From the NCBI RefSeq assembly GCF_018417535.1, contig NZ_CP070979.1, positions 744,001 to 808,000 on the forward strand: a DNA stretch of 64,000 nucleotides, given 5' to 3'. Shown here one piece after another: positions 1-8,187 of this stretch (position 1 is its first letter; the number at the start of each line of letters is the position of its first letter). The notes under the pieces are model-generated. The model was not told the origin of the DNA, made no database searches, and was given only the letters and a program-made list of their open reading frames with translations. The position numbers and the translations under genes are program-made. Origin of the DNA: Burkholderia pyrrocinia (GTDB lineage Bacteria > Pseudomonadota > Gammaproteobacteria > Burkholderiales > Burkholderiaceae).

Positions 1-183
1 CCCCGCCGCGGTCGGTTTGACGCCCTGGGGGCTACGCACCAGCAGCGTGACGCCGATGTCGTCTTCGAGCTTCGCGATTTGCTGGCTCAGCGACGGTTGC
101 GCGACGAACAATTTTTCGGCCGCCTTCCCGAGGCTCCCGTATTCGACGATGCTGACAAAGTAACGGAGCTGGCGAATGTCCAT
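1..183 (-). CDS. LysR-family transcriptional regulator (N-terminal part, cut by window edge)
   Basis: Read from ATG at 183 to the window edge, the 61 visible residues begin MDIRQLRYFVSIVEYGSLGK and form the winged helix-turn-helix of a LysR regulator (LFVAQPSLSQQIAKLEDDIG is the recognition part). The effector domain lies outside the window. It is divergent from the hydratase gene at 324, with 140 bases between the starts that hold a perfect LysR-type palindrome at 206-224. By position it should control the adjacent CoA-pathway genes, probably in response to an organic acid; that role is inferred. Confidence 0.9.
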   Translation of the reverse strand, partial: MDIRQLRYFVSIVEYGSLGKAAEKLFVAQPSLSQQIAKLEDDIGVTLLVRSPQGVKPTAAG

Positions 184-205
184 GGCGGTTCGGGCGACGC
201 GAAAG

Positions 206-224
206 TCATAGGATACCCCTATGA
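206..224. promoter_or_regulatory. LysR-type operator (perfect inverted repeat with T-N11-A core)
   Basis: TCATAGGATACCCCTATGA is a perfect 7-5-7 inverted repeat and contains the T-N11-A core (T209 to A221) typical of LysR binding sites. It lies 22 bases upstream of the lysR start and 99 bases upstream of the divergent operon. No convincing -35/-10 pair was found next to it. Binding is inferred from position and symmetry. Confidence 0.6.
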
Positions 225-323
225 CCGGCACATTCAAACGGTATTTCCGCTGCGCTTGCGCTTCCCATACAGTCGCCTCTGGCCTAGTAAAAACAGCCGG
301 CCTGCCCGGCGATGGAGGTGACA

Positions 324-1169
324 GTGAATGCTCCCCGGTCGCATCCCAGCGACGATGTCAAACAGGTCGCGACCGACCTGATCAGCGCCGAACGTGCCGT
401 CGCCTTCGCGGCCACGCTCGACCATCCGATCGTTCCCGCGGCCGGCGATGCGCTGCTGCCCGCATGGCACTGGCTGTATTTCTGGTCGATCGCGCAGCAG
501 GCCGAGCTCGGCCCGGACGGCCATCCGCGCAAGGGCGGCTTCCTGCCGGACCTCGGGCTGCCGCGGCGCATGTGGGCCGGCGGCCGGCTGACGTTCGAAC
601 GCCCGCTGACGATCGGCGCGATCGCGACGCGCACGTCGCGCGTGCTGTCGATCGAACGCAAGGAAGGCCGCAGCGGCACGCTCGGCTTCGTCACGGTCGA
701 ACACGTGATCGAGTCCGCCGGCGCGGTTGCGATCCGCGAAGAACACGACATCGTCTATCGCGGCGCGGCCGCACCCGGCGCCGCCGCGCCCGCGCCGCAG
801 GCCGCGCCCGATCATGCGCAATGGCAACGCGACATCACGCCGGACGAGGTGCTGCTGTTTCGCTACTCCGCGCTGACGTTCAATGGCCATCGCATTCACT
901 ACGACCGGACCTACGCGCGCGACGTCGAAGGCTATCCGGACCTCGTCGTGCACGGGCCGCTGATCTCGACGCTGCTGCTCGACCTCGCGGCGCGCTCGCT
1001 GCCCGGCGCGACCGTTCGCGAATACGCATACCGCGCGGTGCGGCCGACGTTCCTGGGCAACACGTTCAGCGTGTGCGGTCGCGTTGCCAACGACGGCACG
1101 ACCGTCGAACTCTGGGCGAAGGACCACGAAGGCTGGCTGACCATGTCCGCCCGCGCGACCCTCGCGTGA
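324..1169 (+). CDS. ich: MaoC/HTD2-like hot-dog acyl-CoA hydratase, probable itaconyl-CoA hydratase
   Basis: This 281-residue double hot-dog protein has a FAS1-like dehydratase N-terminal half and a C-terminal hydratase half with the motif RYSALTFNGHRIHYD near residues 180-195, followed by YPDLVVHGPL. I chose GTG at 324 because GGAGG at 314-318 sits five bases upstream; ATG at 312 overlaps that ribosome site. In the Pseudomonas itaconate pathway a protein of this type hydrates itaconyl-CoA to citramalyl-CoA. The neighbouring CoA-transferase and CitE-like lyase supply the steps before and after. Mesaconyl-CoA hydration is the main alternative. The family call is firm; the substrate comes from gene context. 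Confidence 0.75.
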   Translation: MNAPRSHPSDDVKQVATDLISAERAVAFAATLDHPIVPAAGDALLPAWHWLYFWSIAQQAELGPDGHPRKGGFLPDLGLPRRMWAGGRLTFERPLTIGAIATRTSRVLSIERKEGRSGTLGFVTVEHVIESAGAVAIREEHDIVYRGAAAPGAAAPAPQAAPDHAQWQRDITPDEVLLFRYSALTFNGHRIHYDRTYARDVEGYPDLVVHGPLISTLLLDLAARSLPGATVREYAYRAVRPTFLGNTFSVCGRVANDGTTVELWAKDHEGWLTMSARATLA

Positions 1170-1199
1170 CCCTTCCCGACGATTATCCCGATACCCGTG

Positions 1200-2360
1200 A
1201 TGAACCACCATACTGACGCTTACCAAGACATCCGTGAAGCCGTTCGCGACCTGTGCGGCGAGTTTTCCGCGGAATACTTCCGCAAGATCGACGAAGAACG
1301 CGGCTATCCCGAAGCGTTCGTCGACGCACTGACGAAAGCCGGCTGGCTCGCCGCGCTGATTCCGCAGGAATACGGCGGCTCCGGCCTCGGTCTGACCGAA
1401 GCATCGGTCATCATGGAGGAAATCAACCGCGCGGGCGGCAACTCCGGCGCGTGTCACGGCCAGATGTACAACATGGGCACGCTGCTGCGCCACGGTTCGG
1501 CCGAGCAGAAGCAGCGGTATCTGCCGAAGATCGCGAGCGGCGCGCTGCGCCTGCAGTCGATGGGCGTGACCGAACCGACCACCGGCACCGACACGACGAA
1601 GATCAAGACGACAGCGGTACGCAACGGCGACCGCTACGTGATCAATGGCCAGAAGGTCTGGATCTCGCGCGTCCAGCACTCCGACCTGATGATCCTGCTC
1701 GCCCGCACGACACCGTTGTCGGACGTGAAGAAGAAGTCGGAAGGCATGTCGATCTTCATCGTCGACCTCCATCACGCGATCGGCAACGGGATGACGGTCC
1801 GGCCGATCCCGAACATGGTCAACCACGAGACGAACGAGCTGTTCTTCGACAACCTCGAAATCCCCGCGGAGAACCTGATCGGCGAGGAAGGCCAGGGCTT
1901 CCGGTACATCCTCGACGGACTGAACGCCGAGCGCACGCTGATCGCGGCCGAATGCATCGGCGACGGCTACTGGTTCGTCGACAAGGTGTCGCAGTACGTG
2001 AAGGATCGCGTCGTGTTCGGCCGCCCGATCGGCCAGAACCAGGGCGTGCAGTTTCCGATCGCCCGCTCGTTCGTCAACGTCGAGGCCGCCAGCCTGATGC
2101 GTTTCGAGGCCGCGCGCCGGTTCGACGCGCACGAGCCGTGCGGCGCGCAGGCGAACATGGCGAAGCTGCTCGCGGCCGATGCGTCGTGGGAAGCGGCCAA
2201 TGCCTGCCTGCAGTTTCACGGCGGCTTCGGCTTCGCATGCGAATACGACGTCGAGCGCAAGTTCCGCGAGACGCGCCTGTACCAGGTCGCGCCGATCTCG
2301 ACGAACCTGATCCTGTCGTATGTCGCCGAGCATATCCTCGGCCTGCCGCGTTCGTTCTGA
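1200..2360 (+). CDS. Acyl-CoA dehydrogenase family flavoprotein
   Basis: 386 residues with the full acyl-CoA dehydrogenase fold: N-terminal helical domain, the middle beta-domain stretch LQSMGVTEPTTGTDT, and a C-terminal FAD/substrate domain (VVFGRPIGQNQGVQFPIA). The usual C-terminal catalytic Glu of short/medium-chain enzymes (YEGT) is replaced by YQVAP. A Glu in GLNAER (about residue 244) sits where isovaleryl-CoA dehydrogenase has its catalytic base. GTG at 1197 is an alternative start. Pseudomonas itaconate clusters also carry such a gene; a methylsuccinyl-CoA-like substrate is possible but unproven. Electrons would go to ETF, whose genes lie at 6143-7883. Confidence 0.88.
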   Translation: MNHHTDAYQDIREAVRDLCGEFSAEYFRKIDEERGYPEAFVDALTKAGWLAALIPQEYGGSGLGLTEASVIMEEINRAGGNSGACHGQMYNMGTLLRHGSAEQKQRYLPKIASGALRLQSMGVTEPTTGTDTTKIKTTAVRNGDRYVINGQKVWISRVQHSDLMILLARTTPLSDVKKKSEGMSIFIVDLHHAIGNGMTVRPIPNMVNHETNELFFDNLEIPAENLIGEEGQGFRYILDGLNAERTLIAAECIGDGYWFVDKVSQYVKDRVVFGRPIGQNQGVQFPIARSFVNVEAASLMRFEAARRFDAHEPCGAQANMAKLLAADASWEAANACLQFHGGFGFACEYDVERKFRETRLYQVAPISTNLILSYVAEHILGLPRSF

Positions 2361-2375
2361 CCAGGAGTGCCCGAC

Positions 2376-3554
2376 ATGCGCCCACTTGAAGGCATCAAGG
2401 TCGTCACGTTCGAGCACGCCATCGCCGCGCCGTTCTGCACGCGCCAGCTCGCGGATCTCGGCGCGCGCGTGATCAAGGTCGAACGGCCGGGGGTTGGCGA
2501 TTTCGCGCGAAACTACGACGAAAGAGTCTCGGGGCTGGCCTCCCACTTCGTGTGGACCAACCGTTCGAAGGAAAGCATCACGCTCGACGTCAAGCAGCCC
2601 GCGGCGCTCGAGATCGTGCACGAACTGCTGGCGGATGCCGACGTGTTCGTGCAGAACCTCGCACCCGGCGCGACGCGGCGCCTGGGGCTCGACTACGACA
2701 CGCTGCGCGAACGCTATCCGCGGTTGATCGTCTGCGATATCTCGGGGTATGGGCTCGACGGCCCGTTCCGCGACAAGAAGGCGTACGACCTGCTGATCCA
2801 GAGCGAATCCGGATTCCTGAGCATCACCGGCGCCGACGGCGAGCCGGCCAAGGCAGGCTGTTCGATTGCCGACATCGCGGCAGGCATGTACGGCTATACG
2901 AACATCCTCGCCGCGCTCATCGAACGCGGGCGCACCGGGCGAGGCCGGCACATCGACGTGTCGATGCTCGAAAGCATGGCCGAGTGGATGAGCTATCCGC
3001 TCTATTACGCGATCGACGGCCAGTCGCCGCCGCGGCAAGCCGGCGCATCGCACGCGACGATCTTTCCGTACGGTCCGTTCAAGGCGGGCGACGGCAACAC
3101 CGTGATGCTGGGCCTGCAGAACGAGCGCGAATGGAAAAGCTTCTGCGATACCGTGATCGGCATGCCCGCACTGGCAACGGACGAACGCTTCGGCTCGAAC
3201 AGCCGCCGCGTCGCGAATCGCGACGAGCTCGCTGCCGTCATCACTCGCGCGTTCTCGACCCTGACGGCCGCCGACGTGATCGACCGGCTGGAGGAAGCCG
3301 GTATCGCGAACGCGCGGATGAACGACATGCATGCCGTCTGGAAGCATGAGCAGCTCGCCGCCCGGCATCGATGGACCCGGATCGAGACGCCTGCCGGCGA
3401 GATTCCCGCTCTTTTGCCGCCGGGTGTCGGACCAGCGGACCACCCGCGCATGGATCCGGTACCGGCGCTCGGCCAGCATACCGATGCCGTCCTGCGCGAA
3501 CTCGGCCATACCGACGAACAGATTCACACGTTGCACGCATCCGGTGCCGTCTGA
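2376..3554 (+). CDS. ict: CaiB/BaiF class III CoA-transferase, probable itaconate CoA-transferase
   Basis: 392 residues, opening MRPLEGIKVVTFEHAIAAPF, with the family features ADLGARVIKVERPGVGDFAR and NRSKESITLDVK. The probable catalytic Asp is in KKAYDLLIQ (D138). ATG at 2376 is preferred over GTG at 2367 because AGGAG at 2363-2367 lies eight bases before the ATG. The gene follows the dehydrogenase by 15 bases in the same operon. It would transfer CoA, probably from succinyl-CoA, to the C5 dicarboxylate as the activation step. The family is certain; itaconate as acceptor is inferred from the hydratase and lyase beside it. Confidence 0.8.
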   Translation: MRPLEGIKVVTFEHAIAAPFCTRQLADLGARVIKVERPGVGDFARNYDERVSGLASHFVWTNRSKESITLDVKQPAALEIVHELLADADVFVQNLAPGATRRLGLDYDTLRERYPRLIVCDISGYGLDGPFRDKKAYDLLIQSESGFLSITGADGEPAKAGCSIADIAAGMYGYTNILAALIERGRTGRGRHIDVSMLESMAEWMSYPLYYAIDGQSPPRQAGASHATIFPYGPFKAGDGNTVMLGLQNEREWKSFCDTVIGMPALATDERFGSNSRRVANRDELAAVITRAFSTLTAADVIDRLEEAGIANARMNDMHAVWKHEQLAARHRWTRIETPAGEIPALLPPGVGPADHPRMDPVPALGQHTDAVLRELGHTDEQIHTLHASGAV

Positions 3555-3659
3555 CCGGCCCCTTCCGCGCTGATCGAAGCGCGCCCGCCACCTACCAATC
3601 GAAGCGTCTCCGCGTCTGCCCATCGACACGAGAGCGCCCCACACACAACTGGAGACATC

Positions 3660-5048
3660 ATGGCCCATACCGTCAATGCCGCCGGCCGGCTCGATCGGCT
3701 GCCGATTTCAAGGTTCCACTGGAAGATCCTAGGACTAATCGGGGGCGGCGCATTCCTCGACGCATTCGACATCTACCTCGCCAATGGCTCGGTCGCAGCC
3801 ATGGTCAAGGAAGGATTCACCGATCTGCGGCATGGTGCGATGTTCGTGTCGTCGACGTTCGTCGGCATGATGATCGGCGCGTTCGTTGCCGGTTACGTCG
3901 GCGACCGGCTCGGCCGCCGATACTCGTACCAGCTCAATCTTGCGGTGTTCGGGCTCGCGTCGATCGCCGCATGCTTCGCACCCGACATCGAGTGGCTGAT
4001 CGTCCTGCGCTTCATCATGGGTATCGGTCTCGGCGCGGAACTGGTGGTCGCGGCCGGCACGCTGGCCGAATTCGTGCCGCCCGAGACGCGCGGCAAATGG
4101 GTCTCCCTGCTCGCGATCATCACCAACAGCGGACTCTTCGCCGCGCTGGCGGCAGGGTACTGGATCATTCCGCATCTCGGCTGGCGCTACATGTTCGCGC
4201 TGGCCGGCGCGGGCGCGCTGGTCGTCTGGTTCATGCGCAAGCGGATGCCGGAATCGCCGCGCTGGCTCGAATCCGTCGGCCGGCTCGACGAAGCCGAAGC
4301 GACGCTTTCGGCTATCGAGCTCGAGGTCGGCAAACAGGTCGGCAAGCTGCCGCCGGTGCGGCGCACGATCGATCTCCACGTGGGCAAGGTGCCGCTCGGC
4401 GTGCTCTTTTCCCGGGGGATGCGCGGGCGCACCGCCGTCGCCGCGCTGACCGCCATCGGCGTCAACGTGGGCCTCTATGGCTTCATTGCATGGTTGCCGA
4501 CGTTTTTCGTCGCGGAGGGGCTGTCCGTCGTCAAATCGCTCGGGTTCGTGTTCCTGATGTCGATCGGTTCGCCGGTGGGCGGCCTGATCGGCTACCTGAT
4601 CGCAGACCGTCTCGGCCGCGCCAGGGGAATCGTCATTGCATCGATTCTCAGCATCGCGCTCGGCTGGCTCTACGTGTCGCTGCGCGATACGACGGCGATC
4701 ATCCTGGTCGGATTCTGCCTGGTCAGCGCCATCTACACGATCACCACGCTCGGACTGTTCGGCTACATTCCCGAACTGTTTCCGACCGAAGTCCGTCTGC
4801 GTGGCACGGGTGTCGCCGGCATGTGCGGGCGGATGTCGTCGATCGGCACGCCGGCGCTGGCACTGGCGCTGTACCAGCAATTCGGCGTATCGGGCGTGAT
4901 CGCGATGGTCAGCGCGACCCTTGGCGTCCTGTGCGTCGCGATCGGGCTGCTGCGCGTGGAAACCGGACGACAGGCACTCGAAGAGGTCGCACCGGGCACG
5001 AACGACGCAGAAGGTGCAGCGGTCAACCCTGGCATCACGCAAGCCTGA
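3660..5048 (+). CDS. MFS metabolite:H+ symporter (12 TM)
   Basis: 462 residues with two six-helix halves. The MFS motif A-like loop GYVGDRLGRRYSYQ follows TM2 and a second, RLGRARG, occurs in the C-terminal half; the acidic motif DAFDIYLANGSVAAM in TM1 resembles sugar-phosphate/metabolite symporters. It starts 105 bases after the CoA-transferase, with GGAG seven bases before the ATG. As last gene of the operon it probably imports the dicarboxylate that ict activates, where Pseudomonas uses a TRAP system. Substrate is inferred only. Confidence 0.85.
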   Translation: MAHTVNAAGRLDRLPISRFHWKILGLIGGGAFLDAFDIYLANGSVAAMVKEGFTDLRHGAMFVSSTFVGMMIGAFVAGYVGDRLGRRYSYQLNLAVFGLASIAACFAPDIEWLIVLRFIMGIGLGAELVVAAGTLAEFVPPETRGKWVSLLAIITNSGLFAALAAGYWIIPHLGWRYMFALAGAGALVVWFMRKRMPESPRWLESVGRLDEAEATLSAIELEVGKQVGKLPPVRRTIDLHVGKVPLGVLFSRGMRGRTAVAALTAIGVNVGLYGFIAWLPTFFVAEGLSVVKSLGFVFLMSIGSPVGGLIGYLIADRLGRARGIVIASILSIALGWLYVSLRDTTAIILVGFCLVSAIYTITTLGLFGYIPELFPTEVRLRGTGVAGMCGRMSSIGTPALALALYQQFGVSGVIAMVSATLGVLCVAIGLLRVETGRQALEEVAPGTNDAEGAAVNPGITQA

Positions 5049-5143
5049 TTGCCGACCTACCGACCGCGACGAAGCTTCGACATTCGCACTCGAGCGCCGG
5101 CAACGAGCCGGCGCGTGACCGCGTGGCAGGTCGCGCAAGAAGA

Positions 5144-5176
5144 ACGCCGGCCGCGATTCACGCTCGCGGCCGGCGT
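5144..5176. terminator. Bidirectional hairpin terminator between convergent genes
   Basis: A perfect 13-bp stem, ACGCCGGCCGCGA at 5144-5156 paired with 5164-5176 around a seven-base loop, sits between the MFS gene ending at 5048 and the convergent lyase ending at 5259. It is followed by TCTTC on one strand and by TTCTTC on the other, so only a weak T tract is present on either side. Confidence 0.6.
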
Positions 5177-5258
5177 CTTCGTCGAAGTTGCCTGTCGTCT
5201 TTTCAGATCCTTCGGCGTACAGCCGCGACTGCCTGAAAACCAGCCGTCGGGAGCCGGG

Positions 5259-6098
5259 TCAGGCGGCCGGCATCACGTTGCGGCGCGCCGCGGAGGCAAG
5301 AACCTGTTGCGCACGCAACACAACCGGGCGGTCGACCATCTTTCCATCGACCGTCGTTGCGGCGCCGTCCGCACGCGACACCGCGTCGACCACGCGCATC
5401 GCCCACTCCACATCGCGGGCGCTCGGGCTATAGCACTCATGTACCGCCGCGATCTGCGCGGGATGGATGCACAGCTTCGCGCCGAAGCCATGACGCTTGC
5501 CGTTCCGCGTATCGGCCACGAGCCGATCGGTGTCGTGGATATCGGGCGTGACGCCGTCGACCGGTGGTTCGATCCCGGCGACACGCGAAACCAGCGCAAG
5601 CTGCGCTCGGTACGGATTCAACGCTTCGTGATCGTCGTCGGTGCCCATCTCCGCGATGAAATCCAGCGTACCGAACATCAGGCGCTTCACATAGGGCGCT
5701 TTCGCGATATCCATCGCCGACCACATCCCTCGTGCCGTTTCGATGAGCGGAAAAACCGGAACCTTGCGTTTAGCCGCCGATACGACCTCGACAATGTCGT
5801 CGAGGCCTTCCGTTTTGGGAATGACGACGCCCGCGATGCCGTCGAGCGCAACGAGTTTCGCATCCTCGTCGAACCACGGCGTACCGCGTCCGTTGATCCG
5901 CACAAGCACCGGTCGATCGCGCGACACCCACGTCTTCACGATTTCCCGGGCATGGACCTTGGCCGCGGGCTCCACGGCATCCTCGAGATCGATGATGACC
6001 GCGTCGGCGCCACTCGCCAGCGCACTCGCAAAACGCTCCGGCCGATTGCCGGGAACAAACAGATAAGACTGTGCGGAGAAGGCAGCTTCGGATGACAT
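5259..6098 (-). CDS. ccl: CitE-like HpcH/HpaI lyase, probable citramalyl-CoA lyase
   Basis: 279 residues beginning MSSEAAFSAQSYLFVPGNRP, with the CitE signatures SYLFVPGNRPERF, GADAVIIDLEDAV and VLVRINGRGTPWF. The acidic magnesium ligands follow in LIETARGMW and the later LMFGTLDFIAEMG. The length fits stand-alone CitE-like lyases rather than the citrate lyase beta subunit. It would cleave citramalyl-CoA to acetyl-CoA and pyruvate, completing a three-enzyme route with ict and ich. It is convergent with that operon and on the same strand downstream of etfA. An upstream in-frame ATG at 6146 overlaps the end of etfA and is less likely. Confidence 0.78.
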   Translation of the reverse strand: MSSEAAFSAQSYLFVPGNRPERFASALASGADAVIIDLEDAVEPAAKVHAREIVKTWVSRDRPVLVRINGRGTPWFDEDAKLVALDGIAGVVIPKTEGLDDIVEVVSAAKRKVPVFPLIETARGMWSAMDIAKAPYVKRLMFGTLDFIAEMGTDDDHEALNPYRAQLALVSRVAGIEPPVDGVTPDIHDTDRLVADTRNGKRHGFGAKLCIHPAQIAAVHECYSPSARDVEWAMRVVDAVSRADGAATTVDGKMVDRPVVLRAQQVLASAARRNVMPAA

Positions 6099-6142
6099 GG
6101 CAATCTTCTGTAAGAGAAACGAACAGGAGGCTGATGCGCAGC

Positions 6143-7117
6143 TCACTGCAGTGCTTCGCCCAGCTCCGGCACGAGCGCGAACAGATCGCCGACGAGGCCG
6201 TAGTCGGCCACGCTGAAGATCGGCGCTTCCGGATCCTTGTTGATCGCGACGATCACCTTCGAATCCTTCATGCCGGCCAGGTGCTGGATCGCACCGGAGA
6301 TGCCGACCGCGATGTACAACTGCGGCGCGACGATCTTGCCGGTCTGGCCGACCTGGTAGTCGTTCGGCACGTAGCCCGCGTCGACTGCCGCGCGCGATGC
6401 GCCCAGTGCCGCGCTCAGCTTGTCGGCCAGCGGCTCCAGCACCAACGCGAAGTTCTCGCCGCTGCCCAGACCGCGGCCGCCCGACACGATGATCTTCGCG
6501 CTGGTGAGTTCCGGACGGTCCAGCTTCGTCACTTCACGGCTCACGAACTGCGACACGCCGGCGTCGGCCGCCGCTTCGATCTTCTCGATCGCTGCGCTGC
6601 CGCCTTCGGCCGCAACCGGATCGAAACCCGTCGCACGCACCGTGACGACCTTGATCGGGTCGCTCGACTGCACCGTCGCGATCGCGTTGCCGGCGTAGAT
6701 CGGGCGCTCGAACGTATCGGCACTATCGACAGCGGTGATGTCCGAGATCTGCGCGACGTCCAGCTTCGCGGCGATGCGCGGCGCGATATTCTTGCCGTAG
6801 GCCGTCGCCGGCGCGAGGATGTGCGAGTAGTCCTTCGCGATGTTCATTACCGTCGCTTCGACGTTTTCCGCCAGGCCTGCTTCGAGCTGCGGCGCGTCGG
6901 CCAGCAGCACCTTCGAAACACCCGCGATCTTCGCTGCCGCGTCTGCCGCCGCTTGCGCGTTGTGGCCCGCGACCAGCACGTGAATGTCGCCGCCGACGAA
7001 TTTGCCAACCTCGGCCGCCGCCGCCACCGTGTTCAGCGTCGCCGCCTTGATCGACGCGTTGCCCCCCAAGGGGGCTTCCTTCGGGGCGTCGTACTCTGCA
7101 ATCACCAGAATCGTCAT
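6143..7117 (-). CDS. etfA: Electron transfer flavoprotein alpha subunit
   Basis: 324 residues. The N-terminal ETF domain starts [11 protein letters not shown]. The C-terminal FAD-binding domain has [31 protein letters not shown] and [20 protein letters not shown]. It binds FAD and passes electrons from acyl-CoA dehydrogenases to ETF:ubiquinone oxidoreductase. GGGAGCGG precedes the ATG. It lies 16 bases after etfB and 44 bases before the lyase, so read-through into ccl is possible. Slightly longer than the common length of about 310 residues. Confidence 0.96.
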   Translation of the reverse strand: MTILVIAEYDAPKEAPLGGNASIKAATLNTVAAAAEVGKFVGGDIHVLVAGHNAQAAADAAAKIAGVSKVLLADAPQLEAGLAENVEATVMNIAKDYSHILAPATAYGKNIAPRIAAKLDVAQISDITAVDSADTFERPIYAGNAIATVQSSDPIKVVTVRATGFDPVAAEGGSAAIEKIEAAADAGVSQFVSREVTKLDRPELTSAKIIVSGGRGLGSGENFALVLEPLADKLSAALGASRAAVDAGYVPNDYQVGQTGKIVAPQLYIAVGISGAIQHLAGMKDSKVIVAINKDPEAPIFSVADYGLVGDLFALVPELGEALQ

Positions 7118-7133
7118 TTCTATCCGCTCCCTC

Positions 7134-7883
7134 TTACAGCACCTTGGCTTCGGTCTTCAGCTTCTCGACCAGCGTCTTCACGTCCGGCACCTTCACGCCG
7201 GCCGCACGCTTCGGCGGCTCGACCACCTTCAGCGTCTTCAGACGCGGCGTCACATCCACGCCCAGGTCTTCCGGCTTCACGATTTCCAGCGGCTTCTTCT
7301 TCGCCTTCATGATGTTCGGCAGCGTCACGTAGCGCGGCTCGTTCAGGCGCAGGTCCGTGGTGACCACGGCAGGCAGTTGAAGCGACAGCGTTTCCGCGCC
7401 GCCGTCGACTTCACGTGCGACCGTGGCCTTGCCGTCGGCGATCGTCACCTTCGACGCGAACGTCGCTTGCGGCAGGCCGGCCAGCGCGGCCAGCATCTGG
7501 CCCGTCTGGTTCGAATCGTCGTCGATCGCCTGCTTGCCGAGGATCACCAGTTGCGGCTGTTCCTTGTCGACCAGCGCCTTCAGGATCTTCGCGACGGCCA
7601 GCGGCTCGACGCTGTCGTTCGACTCGACGAGGACCGCGCGATCCGCACCGATCGCCAGCGCCGTGCGCAGCGTTTCCTGCGCCTGCGTGACGCCCACCGA
7701 CACGGCGATCACTTCGGTCGCGACGCCCGCTTCCTTCAGGCGCACGGCTTCTTCGACGGCGATTTCGTCGAACGGGTTCATCGACATCTTCACGTTCGCG
7801 ATGTCGACGCCCGTGTTGTCCGACTTCACGCGGACCTTCACGTTGTAATCGACCACTCTTTTCACGGCTACTACGATCTTCAC
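7134..7883 (-). CDS. etfB: Electron transfer flavoprotein beta subunit
   Basis: 249 residues beginning [20 protein letters not shown], with the AMP-binding and recognition-loop region ([33 protein letters not shown]). GTG at 7883 is the likely start, since GGAGGAG lies seven bases upstream and the earlier in-frame ATG at 7898 overlaps that site. It forms the soluble ETF heterodimer with EtfA. Genomes of this group may carry another etfBA pair; this copy's closeness to an acyl-CoA dehydrogenase suggests a pathway-linked copy, which is inference. Confidence 0.96.
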   Translation of the reverse strand: MKIVVAVKRVVDYNVKVRVKSDNTGVDIANVKMSMNPFDEIAVEEAVRLKEAGVATEVIAVSVGVTQAQETLRTALAIGADRAVLVESNDSVEPLAVAKILKALVDKEQPQLVILGKQAIDDDSNQTGQMLAALAGLPQATFASKVTIADGKATVAREVDGGAETLSLQLPAVVTTDLRLNEPRYVTLPNIMKAKKKPLEIVKPEDLGVDVTPRLKTLKVVEPPKRAAGVKVPDVKTLVEKLKTEAKVL

Positions 7884-7930
7884 GTGTCGCTCCTCCATCG
7901 ATTCGCTGGCATCGTCCAGTGTCGCAGCGC

Positions 7931-7959
7931 ATTACACGCGGAATCCCGTACGCCGACAA
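7931..7959 (-). promoter_or_regulatory. Sigma-70-like promoter for etfBA
   Basis: On the minus strand TTGTCG (7959-7954) and TGTAAT (7936-7931) are separated by exactly 17 bases, and the -10 box ends 48 bases before the etfB start. This is the best promoter-like pair in the 304-base gap 7884-8187, which otherwise holds the uvrA terminator and nothing else recognised. Confidence 0.5.
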
Positions 7960-8131
7960 CTATCGATTGACTCTGCCGGCCATAGCCCAAACCTATTGGC
8001 CGGCCCGCTTCCCGGCGATCGACATCTTCGTGACGGCAAGCAGGCAGGTCGGGATCCGTGCGAGCAGTACGTTCGAAATGCCGAGCCGGCAGCAGTATCC
8101 CGGCGCGCATCCGTCGATGTCGTTGTGACCT

Positions 8132-8168
8132 AAAAACGGCTCCGGTATCTCGCCAGACACCGGAGCCG
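8132..8168 (-). terminator. Rho-independent terminator of uvrA
   Basis: On the minus strand the hairpin CGGCTCCGGT/ACCGGAGCCG has a ten-base stem. The stem continues with three further pairs (TCT/AGA) across one mismatch, and a run of five T follows. It begins about 20 bases after the uvrA stop codon. Stem, loop and T tract fit an intrinsic terminator. Confidence 0.85.
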
Positions 8169-8187
8169 CTCATTCGAAGCGCCGCAT

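Noticed and set aside
251..290. Possible -35/-10 pair before the hydratase gene
   Set aside because: TTGCGC and TAGTAA are 23 bases apart, too far for a normal sigma-70 promoter.
234..3668. Minus-strand frame of over 1100 codons opposite the hydratase, dehydrogenase and CoA-transferase
   Set aside because: Composition is typical of antisense high-GC DNA, and three recognised enzymes occupy the plus strand.
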